DNA of 41,755 nt from Suilimivivens sp964393865 (GTDB lineage: Bacteria > Bacillota > Clostridia > Lachnospirales > Lachnospiraceae). Shown piece by piece: positions 1-6,825 of the stretch. The DNA lies in NCBI GenBank assembly GCA_964393865.1, contig CAYMUW010000026.1, positions 1 to 41,755 of the forward strand, read 5' to 3'. Under the pieces are notes generated by a model. That model did no database searches. It worked only from the letters and a program-made list of their open reading frames with translations, and was not told where the DNA came from. Made by a program: the position numbers and the translations under genes. The stretch's first letter is position 1; each line of letters starts with the position of its first letter.

Positions 1-165
1 GTACCGTCAGGAGAAGCGGAAGGCGTAGGAGCATCTGCATCAGGAGTACCGTCAGTGGGAGAAGCGGAAGGCGTAGGAGCATCTGCATCAGGAGTACCGT
101 CAGGGGAAGCGGAAGGCGTAGGAGCATCTGCATCAGGAGTACCGTCAGGGTAAGCAGAAGGTGTA
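1..165. repeat. tandem 45/48-bp coding repeats
   Basis: At least three and a half near-identical units are seen. Read on the minus strand they encode PTPSASPDGTPDADA. One unit (about 46-93) has three extra bases, giving an extra Thr (SPTDG), so units are 45 or 48 bp and always keep frame. The most distal unit (about 138-165) is more diverged. The array continues beyond the left edge, so copy number is unknown. It forms a low-complexity, acidic, Pro-rich linker of the surface protein. Confidence 0.9.
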
Positions 166-1406
166 GGTATGCTGTCCAAAAAGTCCAGAGAAATAGGCCT
201 GGGTGAGGGGAGGGTACCAAGGTCAGTAAGCTCTGAGAAGGAGGAAAAGTCTTCGCTTGCCTGAACAAGAATGGTATCCACTGCCCACTGGGCTCCCTCC
301 ACAGAATCAAGCAGCTGATCGACCTGCCCGCTCAGGGCATTGGAGGAGGCGGACGCATCCCGGTCAAGCTGCGTAAGCAGGTCATGCAGCTTGTCAAACT
401 CCGTATCCAGCTTTTTCAGCATATCTTCATCAAATTCCAGCTGGCTGCTGGGCTCCATCTGCCCCGCAATGCCGCCGATGTCTTTGCGTCCGTTTAGCGT
501 TCCGTAGTTGATGCAGCCCTCGATATAACCGGTCTGACTGCCTGCAATCCCTCCGATATTGTATCCCACATGCTGATAGCCAACAGCTCCGTCGTTGACG
601 CAGGCGCGTATCACCCCTGAATTGCTGCCTGCAATGCCGCCGATGTCAGTGACGGAAGCGGCATTTTCCGTGGTCAGTATGTCGGTAAAGGTTTTGTCTA
701 CATCAATGTCGGAAAGATTGATGTGATTGTCCATGGAAATGGTATTTATGTCGCAGTGATTGTGGCAGTCGGAAACGGAACCCAGATTTTCTCCGGCAAT
801 ACCGCCGACCAGATGACTGCCGGTTACGCTGCCGGAAGCGGAACAGCCTGTAATAACACCTGTTTCTTTATTAATGCCTGCAATACTGCCAACCATTTCT
901 CCGCCGCTGATGCTTCCGGATACCCGACAGTCGCTGATTAAGCCGTAATTGGTACCGGCTAAAAGAGCAAGAGCGGAGTGGGTTGACTCGGCGGTAGCGG
1001 AACCGGAAACGGACAGCTGATAGACAGCGCCGTCCTCCTGAATATAGCGGAATAAACCGGTGCTGTTGCTGCCGCCTGTAAGGGAAATGCCGCTGATCGT
1101 ATGTCCCTGTCCCATGAAGGTACCGCCAAAGGTGGGAATAGAGGTAAACTCCGTCTCTGCCAGATGAATGTCATTGTCCAGAATAAAAAGCTTTCCCTGA
1201 GACCAGGTATCGGTGGTGCAGTTTGCGGCAAAGGCAAGAAGATCTTCCGCAGTGGAAAGATGAATGGCATCCTCCGCATCCGTTTCAGGAGCGGCATAAA
1301 CCGCTATCCGTGAAAAGGCAGGCATAAGACATAAAAGGAGTGCCAGCATCAAAACAGAGAACTTATGGGTCTTTTTATGGGAAAAGATATGTAATAGTTT
1401 ATGCAT
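1..1406 (-). CDS. secreted GLUG-repeat surface protein (C-terminus cut by window edge)
   Basis: About 468 codons are visible, and the frame stays open to the left edge. ATG at 1406 follows AAGGAAG at a suitable distance and overlaps the stop of the upstream exporter gene by 8 nt, so the two are probably translationally coupled. Residues 1-38 form a signal peptide: basic start, hydrophobic core, then a likely cut after VYA. Next come repeated Gly-rich motifs of the type GGIAG, GSIAG and NYG with spaced cysteines, which match the GLUG motif of bacterial surface proteins. A charged, helix-prone stretch follows (around LEFDEDMLKKLDTEFDKL), then a Pro/Thr/Ser/Asp-rich repeat tail with 15-residue units. 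The family suggests an exported, wall- or surface-associated protein. Substrate or ligand is unknown. Any C-terminal anchor lies outside the window. Confidence 0.8.
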   Translation of the reverse strand, partial: MHKLLHIFSHKKTHKFSVLMLALLLCLMPAFSRIAVYAAPETDAEDAIHLSTAEDLLAFAANCTTDTWSQGKLFILDNDIHLAETEFTSIPTFGGTFMGQGHTISGISLTGGSNSTGLFRYIQEDGAVYQLSVSGSATAESTHSALALLAGTNYGLISDCRVSGSISGGEMVGSIAGINKETGVITGCSASGSVTGSHLVGGIAGENLGSVSDCHNHCDINTISMDNHINLSDIDVDKTFTDILTTENAASVTDIGGIAGSNSGVIRACVNDGAVGYQHVGYNIGGIAGSQTGYIEGCINYGTLNGRKDIGGIAGQMEPSSQLEFDEDMLKKLDTEFDKLHDLLTQLDRDASASSNALSGQVDQLLDSVEGAQWAVDTILVQASEDFSSFSELTDLGTLPSPRPISLDFLDSIPTPSAYPDGTPDADAPTPSASPDGTPDADAPTPSASPTDGTPDADAPTPSASPDG

Positions 1407-3861
1407 CAGCTTCACTTCCTTTCTCTTCGGGGATAGCAGGTGTTTCGCTGTCAAGCTTTACCGCTTTGCCGGAAGTAATCAAAGCATCCATTTCGCCACG
1501 GATTACGCCGTAAAAGGAGCCTTCCATTACCCCGTTGACACGGCCGCGGAGTCTGCCCTGCACGCGGATGGTGCCGGAGTAGTTTTTGCTGGACAGGTTA
1601 ATACGGTTCAGCTCAAAACTGGTGTGCTCAATGATGTTGTCGCCCAAAACCAAAATCTGGGGCAGCACGGAAAGAACCAGAATAATAGAAATAATTGTCC
1701 CACGGCTAAGGCAGCTTCCGATAGCGGAAATAATCGGATTGGTAGTCATCTGACCAATCAGTGCTCCGGCAACTGCCAGAATGGAGCCGGAGGTAAAGAT
1801 GGTGGGAAAAGCTTCATTCAATGCTTCCACAATTGCCTGCTTCGGGTGCATATCCTGCTTTAAATCCTTATAATGACTGGAAATAACGATAGCGTAGTCG
1901 ATATTGGCTCCCATCTGAATGGAATTTACAATCAGGTAGCTTAAGAAATACAAAGGCTCCTGATAGATCGTCGGGAAGGAAAAGTTAATCCAGATACTTC
2001 CCTGAATAACCAAAATCAGCAGCACGGGAAGCCCCGCCGATTTAAAGGTGAAAAGCAATATAATGATAACGAACAGTGCGGAGAGAATACTGATTAACAG
2101 GTTATCATTTACAAAGGAGGAGGACAGGTCGCAGTCGCTGGTGGAATTTCCAACTATGTAGGCTTCCTCATAGTAGCGTGCAGCCTCCTGATGGATCACA
2201 TTTAGAAAATCAAAGGTTTCCTCACTTTCCTCGGGAAGATTCAGGTAAAGGACCATACGGGAGTAATCTTCACTTTGAAGCTGCAGCTTTGCTTTCTCCA
2301 GCTGGTCAAAAAGATCATCCAGCGTATCCTGTATGTCTCCTTCCAGCGTGATATTGCCCTTTTCCATCTGATCCTTCAAAAACAGGAACATGTCAAACAG
2401 AGGAACCTGATAATTGTCCAGACCGTTCAGAATTTGTCCGTATTGATCGTCATTGACCGCATAGGCGGAATAGAGAAGGTTTGAAAGCTCGTACTCGATT
2501 CCGGCAAGCTCCGAAAACTCTCTGGGATTTAGCGCAGAGGTCAGGGTATATCCGTCCATGGCTTCAATATTGCCAAGCCCCATAGCCGATTTCACTTCGG
2601 GATGATTTTCCAGAGCCTGCAAAAGAGAGGCCTCCGCTTTGTAATTGCCGGAGGGAACGATCAACGCCACCATGTTGCTGGTGCCGAAGGTGTTTTTAAT
2701 TTTCTGATAGGCGATCTGGCTTTCGCTCTGCTTGGAGGTAGTCAAATCGGTATAGCTGTAGCAATAGGGACAGTTATTGGCAAGTATGGCGGTTATGACA
2801 AGCACGATAACGAAAATAGGAGGAATTACGAAGCGGGTGGCTACGTCATAGTTGCCGACAGCGGTAATCTGGGGAAGGAGCTTACGGTGCTTGCTTTTAT
2901 CAATCAGGCCGCTAAAGAGCATCAAAAGTCCTGGCATCAGGGTAAACACGGAAAGCAGGCTTAACAGGATTGCCTTGATAAGCACGGTAGCAAGATCCAT
3001 ACCAATTCTGAAATGCATAAAGGCCAGAGCAGCAAGACCGGAAATAGTGGTCAGGGACGAGGATGAAATTTCGGGTATTGCTTTGCTGAGCGCAGCAATG
3101 CAGGCTTCCCGGGCGGGAAGCGTCTCATGTTCGTCGCTGAAGCGGTGGCACAGAATAATCGCATAGTCGATGGCCAGCGCCAGCTGCAAAACGACGGTTA
3201 CGGAATTGGAGATAAAGGAAATGGTGCCGCACAGGAAATTGGTTCCCATATTTAAAATGGCAGCCACGCCAAAGGTGGCAATCAGGACGGGTACCTCGGC
3301 ATAGGAACGGGAGGTAAGTGTCAGCACCACTACAATAATAATAGCGGCAACAACGATAATAACCTGCATTTCACTTTTCAGTGATGCAGCGTCATCTGCG
3401 CCAACCTCGGTATCCATATAGGTATCGTAGGGCTCCAAAAGTGCTTCTATTTCATGGAGGGCATTGATACTGATATCCTCCTCGGCAGTTCCGTCGAAGG
3501 TCACGTCAAAAAGTGCGGAGGAATTTTTGAAATGATCGGAGGTATTGTCAAAGGCAGCCTCGGAGACGCCTTCGATCTCTTCCATTTCCTCCTGCAGCTT
3601 TTCGCCGGTTTCGTATGTAATATTGGAAACCATAATTTTGGCGGAGCCGTAGGTGACAAACTCCTCGTTCATCAGCGTCAGTCCCTGTCTGGTCTCCGTA
3701 TCTTCCGGCAGATAGGTGGTAATATCATTTTCCACATTTACCCAATTGGTGGAAAAGAAGCAAAATACAATGGCGAAGATATATAAGAGAAAAAACAGGT
3801 TACGCTTATCTACAATAAAGGTGGCCAGCTTTTCCATGGGGGTGGCTTTGCGTTCGTTCAT
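1399..3861 (-). CDS. RND superfamily (MMPL-type) membrane transporter
   Basis: 820 residues. The layout is the duplicated RND fold: a first membrane helix at about 21-41, an extracytoplasmic domain, a helix bundle at about 163-330, a helix near 345-365, a second large extracytoplasmic domain, and a second bundle at about 590-745. Each bundle carries the 'AIDYAI'/'NIDYAI' signature of MMPL/HAE3 proteins (LALAIDYAIILCHRFSDE and MGANIDYAIVISSHYKD), whose Asp is thought to relay protons. Members export lipids, drugs or surface molecules using proton motive force; the substrate here is unknown. The roughly 70-residue cytoplasmic tail has an unusual run of Gly-spaced short strands (GRLRGRVNGVMEG). 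It is first in an operon with the GLUG surface protein and has its own promoter upstream. ATG at 3861 is preceded by GAAGGAT. Confidence 0.88.
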   Translation of the reverse strand: MNERKATPMEKLATFIVDKRNLFFLLYIFAIVFCFFSTNWVNVENDITTYLPEDTETRQGLTLMNEEFVTYGSAKIMVSNITYETGEKLQEEMEEIEGVSEAAFDNTSDHFKNSSALFDVTFDGTAEEDISINALHEIEALLEPYDTYMDTEVGADDAASLKSEMQVIIVVAAIIIVVVLTLTSRSYAEVPVLIATFGVAAILNMGTNFLCGTISFISNSVTVVLQLALAIDYAIILCHRFSDEHETLPAREACIAALSKAIPEISSSSLTTISGLAALAFMHFRIGMDLATVLIKAILLSLLSVFTLMPGLLMLFSGLIDKSKHRKLLPQITAVGNYDVATRFVIPPIFVIVLVITAILANNCPYCYSYTDLTTSKQSESQIAYQKIKNTFGTSNMVALIVPSGNYKAEASLLQALENHPEVKSAMGLGNIEAMDGYTLTSALNPREFSELAGIEYELSNLLYSAYAVNDDQYGQILNGLDNYQVPLFDMFLFLKDQMEKGNITLEGDIQDTLDDLFDQLEKAKLQLQSEDYSRMVLYLNLPEESEETFDFLNVIHQEAARYYEEAYIVGNSTSDCDLSSSFVNDNLLISILSALFVIIILLFTFKSAGLPVLLILVIQGSIWINFSFPTIYQEPLYFLSYLIVNSIQMGANIDYAIVISSHYKDLKQDMHPKQAIVEALNEAFPTIFTSGSILAVAGALIGQMTTNPIISAIGSCLSRGTIISIILVLSVLPQILVLGDNIIEHTSFELNRINLSSKNYSGTIRVQGRLRGRVNGVMEGSFYGVIRGEMDALITSGKAVKLDSETPAIPEEKGSEADA

Positions 3862-3918
3862 ATTTATTGCATCCTTCCATATATGAAATCCATATGTTTC
3901 TTTTTTTTCTTTTTAAAA

Positions 3919-3946
3919 ATTATAGAACACAAAGATAAAATAACAA
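3919..3946 (-). promoter_or_regulatory. sigma-A-type promoter of the exporter operon
   Basis: On the minus strand TTGTTA (3946-3941), 16 nt, then TATAAT (3924-3919). It lies about 60 nt upstream of the ATG at 3861. Confidence 0.6.
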
Positions 3947-4065
3947 TACCCAAAATGGGACATTTGCCCGGTATTTATTTTTATTTCATTCTTTGGTAAG
4001 ATATTTTTATGAAAAAATAAGATTTACAGACCGGAAAAAGAAAATTGACAAAATGGAGACAAATT

Positions 4066-5439
4066 ATGCTGCCGGAAAAGTTTTTAAGCAGAATGGAAGA
4101 AATGCTGGGAGCGGATTACGATGCCTTTTTAAAAAGCTATGACAAGCCCCGGTTTCAGGCCCTTCGGATTAATCATTTAAAAGACAGTGAGGAAAAGGCA
4201 AAAAAGGTACTACCCTTTTTGGGGGAGTCAGTGCCCTGGGCATTCGGAGGCTATTATTATAAGGAAGAGGAAAGACCGGGCCAGCATCCTTTTCATGAAG
4301 CGGGAGTTTATTATATTCAGGAGCCCAGCGCCATGGCGCCTGTGACGGCGCTTGCCCCAAGGCCCGGAGAAAGAATACTGGATTTATGTGCTTCACCGGG
4401 AGGGAAAAGCACCCAGATTGCCGATGCAATGCGGGGAGAAGGACTTTTGATCTGTAATGAAATTCATTCCCAGCGTGCTAAGGTTTTGTCCGAAAATCTT
4501 GAAAGAATGGGCATTGTAAATGCTCTTGTATTTAATCATGAACCGGCTCAACTGGCAGAGCGTTTTGAAGGATATTTTGACCGGATTTTGGTGGATGCTC
4601 CCTGCTCCGGGGAGGGAATGTTCCGAAAGAATGAGGAAGCCATTAAGGAGTGGAGTCCCGAAAATGTGTTTATGTGCGCCGAGAGACAAAAGGATATTCT
4701 GGAAAGCGCCGCAGGGATGCTGCGGGAGGGCGGCCATATGGTATATTCTACCTGTACCTTTGCACCTGCGGAGAATGAGGAAGTTATCTGCGATTTCCTT
4801 AAGCTGCATCCCGAATTTCATCCGGAGGAAATAAGGCTTTGCGCAGGGATGGAGCCGGGAAGAGCGGAATTTGTCAGAAAGGAAGGCGGGGAAGCACTTG
4901 ATGGGGAGCTTTCAAAGACAGTCAGGCTCTGGCCCCATAAGCTGCAGGGCGAAGGACATTTTATGGCTCTTCTTAAGAAGGAAGGGGAGCGAAAAGGAGA
5001 AACCTTTAGTGCCTTTGGCCTGGAAAAGGGCATTCCCGAACAGGAATGTAAGGAATGGCTGGAATTTAAACAGCAGTATTTAAGGAAGATTCCGGAAGGA
5101 AAGTATTTAAAATTCGGAGATCAGTTGTATCTGGTCCCGGAAAGCTGTACTTCCCTGAAAGGACTTAAGGTGCTGCGGGCAGGACTTCATCTCGGCACCG
5201 TGAAAAAGAACCGTTTTGAACCCTCCCATGCACTGGCGCTGTCCTTAAAACCCGAAAATGTTTCTCTCCATTATGATTTGGATGTTCCGGGCGCACGCAA
5301 ATTTTTGCAGGGGCAGACCTTCTCTGCGGAAGGAGAAAAGGGCTGGTATCTGATCTGTGTGGAGGGATATTCCCTTGGATTTGGAAAGCTGGCGGGAGGG
5401 GTGATGAAAAACCATTATCCCAAAGGACTTAGAAAGTAA
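4066..5439 (+). CDS. RsmB/NOP-family rRNA cytosine-C5 methyltransferase (RsmF-like)
   Basis: 457 residues. ATG at 4066 is chosen over the TTG at 4045 because GGAG sits 7 nt before it and the product then starts MLPEKFLSRMEEMLG, as is usual for this family. The SAM-binding motif LDLCASPGGKSTQ is followed by motif IV DAPCSGEGMF (Cys180) and motif VI STCTF (Cys230). In m5C methyltransferases the Cys of motif VI attacks the base and the Cys of motif IV helps release the product. A C-terminal domain of about 150 residues resembles the RNA-binding tail of RsmF. By family it methylates cytosines in 16S rRNA; the exact position is not predictable here. It appears to be transcribed alone. Confidence 0.88.
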   Translation: MLPEKFLSRMEEMLGADYDAFLKSYDKPRFQALRINHLKDSEEKAKKVLPFLGESVPWAFGGYYYKEEERPGQHPFHEAGVYYIQEPSAMAPVTALAPRPGERILDLCASPGGKSTQIADAMRGEGLLICNEIHSQRAKVLSENLERMGIVNALVFNHEPAQLAERFEGYFDRILVDAPCSGEGMFRKNEEAIKEWSPENVFMCAERQKDILESAAGMLREGGHMVYSTCTFAPAENEEVICDFLKLHPEFHPEEIRLCAGMEPGRAEFVRKEGGEALDGELSKTVRLWPHKLQGEGHFMALLKKEGERKGETFSAFGLEKGIPEQECKEWLEFKQQYLRKIPEGKYLKFGDQLYLVPESCTSLKGLKVLRAGLHLGTVKKNRFEPSHALALSLKPENVSLHYDLDVPGARKFLQGQTFSAEGEKGWYLICVEGYSLGFGKLAGGVMKNHYPKGLRK

Positions 5440-5462
5440 GAGCCGTTCTTTCCGAAAACAGG

Positions 5463-5490
5463 TTGAAAAAACGGGAAGAAAAAGTATAAT
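5463..5490 (+). promoter_or_regulatory. promoter of the TPR lipoprotein gene
   Basis: TTGAAA (5463-5468), 16 nt, TATAAT (5485-5490), about 80 nt upstream of the start codon. Confidence 0.6.
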
Positions 5491-5570
5491 GTTAAGTAGT
5501 AACAATTGATTTCAGTCTGCGGGCGCAACGGTATGTGCGACCGACAGGCGGTGAGAGGTATGGTATTCAA

Positions 5571-6614
5571 GTGAAGAAAAGATGGTGCGCGTTGGCTGCC
5601 GCAGTAATGCTGGCAGCGCTGCTTTCGGGCTGCGGCAGGGCCGCAGGAAATTACATAGATGAAGGAATGGAAATGGTAGCCGCTTTGGAGTATGACAATG
5701 CTTTCAACAGCTTTCAGGCTGCCAGAGAAGCAGGCGAGGAGGAAAGGCTGATCCTGCGTGGCGAAGGGCTGGCTTATATGGGCAAAACCATGTATGCAGA
5801 GGCTGCGGAGGCCTTTGAGAAGGCTCTTTCGTTCAGCGACGGAAGAGTGGGCGCATTGGACTATGATCTCAATTATTATCTGGCCACCGCCTATTATAAG
5901 CAGGATGAGAAGGACAAGGCTATTGCAGTTTACGATGCTATCACGGCCCTTGATAAGGGAGCCTGTGACGCCTACTATCTGCGGGGCGTAATCTATGCGG
6001 AGCAGGGTAAGCTGGAGGAAGCAAAGGCGGATTTTGACCGGACGATTGCCCTAAACAGTACGGATTATGACAGGCTGATTGATATATACAGTGTACTGGC
6101 TGCGGAGGGGTATCGCGAGGTGGGACAGGAATACCTGCAGACAGCGATGGATGCCGGAACCAAGAACATGACCAACTATGAAAAGGGACGTATCTGTTAT
6201 TATCTGGAGGATTATGAAAACGCCAGAACCTATCTGGAAAAGGCCAGAGACGAAAGCGGATATGAAGCAGTTCTGTTTTTGGGAAAGACCTATGAGACTC
6301 TGGGAGACAGCAATTATGCCATCAGCGTGTACAATACCTATCTGGAAAGTGGAAATACCAGTCCGCAGGTTCTAAACCAGCTGGGATTATGTAAAATGCA
6401 GACAGAGGACTATCAGGGGGCGCTGACCGCATTTCAGACAGCCATGAATATTGAGGATAACGGAATGATGCAGACCCTTAAGATGAATGAGATTATTGCC
6501 TATGAATATCTGGGGCAGTATAAGCAGGCGGCAGTACTGATGGAAAGCTATTTGAAGACCTACCCTGATGATGCGCAGGCTCAGCGGGAGTACATATTTT
6601 TAAAGAGCAGATAA
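5571..6614 (+). CDS. TPR-repeat lipoprotein
   Basis: 347 residues from GTG 5571. An in-frame GTG at 5535 is also possible, but starting at 5571 gives a compact lipoprotein signal: basic VKKRW, hydrophobic core, then lipobox LLSGC with Cys21. AGAGG lies 12 nt upstream. The mature protein is mostly tandem tetratricopeptide repeats (for example YYLATAYYKQDEKDKAIAVY and YYLRGVIYAEQGKLEEAKADF). These form a helical scaffold for protein-protein contacts on the outer face of the membrane. The partner is unknown. A promoter precedes it and an inverted repeat with a T-run follows it, so it is probably monocistronic. Confidence 0.82.
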   Translation: MKKRWCALAAAVMLAALLSGCGRAAGNYIDEGMEMVAALEYDNAFNSFQAAREAGEEERLILRGEGLAYMGKTMYAEAAEAFEKALSFSDGRVGALDYDLNYYLATAYYKQDEKDKAIAVYDAITALDKGACDAYYLRGVIYAEQGKLEEAKADFDRTIALNSTDYDRLIDIYSVLAAEGYREVGQEYLQTAMDAGTKNMTNYEKGRICYYLEDYENARTYLEKARDESGYEAVLFLGKTYETLGDSNYAISVYNTYLESGNTSPQVLNQLGLCKMQTEDYQGALTAFQTAMNIEDNGMMQTLKMNEIIAYEYLGQYKQAAVLMESYLKTYPDDAQAQREYIFLKSR

Positions 6615-6666
6615 GGAATTGCGTAATCTGCGGCACAAAATGCACAGTTTTTAATATGAAATAATG

Positions 6667-6682
6667 ACACAACATATTATGT
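6667..6682. promoter_or_regulatory. NrdR box 1
   Basis: The 16-mer ACACAACATATTATGT resembles the NrdR consensus (acaCwAtATaTwGtgt, recalled). It is the weaker of two sites. NrdR is the ATP/dATP-sensing repressor of ribonucleotide reductase genes. Confidence 0.7.
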
Positions 6683-6698
6683 AAATTGTTTTATGTAA

Positions 6699-6714
6699 AC
6701 ACAATATGTTGTGT
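6699..6714. promoter_or_regulatory. NrdR box 2
   Basis: ACACAATATGTTGTGT is an almost perfect palindromic NrdR box. It starts exactly 32 nt after box 1 (three helical turns, 16 nt between boxes), the usual paired arrangement, and lies just upstream of the nrdD promoter. Confidence 0.8.
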
Positions 6715-6721
6715 TTTTTTG

Positions 6722-6750
6722 TTGACTTTTTATTATGGGGATGATAAACT
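6722..6750 (+). promoter_or_regulatory. nrdD promoter
   Basis: TTGACT (6722-6727), 17 nt, TAAACT (6745-6750). The NrdR boxes end 7 nt before the -35 element, so bound NrdR would be well placed to block RNA polymerase. Confidence 0.55.
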
Positions 6751-6825
6751 CATATTAAGCGGTGCTTTCTTGAATTATGTAAACCGTTATGTACAGCATA
6801 TTTGAATGGTTTGGAGGGGCTTTTC

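Larger units (their letters stand above)
6667..6720 (+). terminator. terminator-like inverted repeat formed by the two NrdR boxes
   Basis: ACACAACATATT (6667-6678) pairs perfectly with AATATGTTGTGT (6703-6714) and is followed by a run of T to 6720. The 24-nt loop is long. It may end transcription of the TPR lipoprotein gene while the same bases serve as repressor sites for nrdD. Confidence 0.5.

Noticed and set aside
723..1313. Plus- and minus-strand frames at 723-941, 959-1297 and 1101-1313
   Set aside because: All lie inside the GLUG surface protein gene in other frames; that gene has the signal peptide, motifs and coupled start.
4045..4050. TTGACA as a -35 element before the methyltransferase
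   Set aside because: Any matching -10 would fall inside the coding sequence after ATG 4066; the true promoter is not clear.
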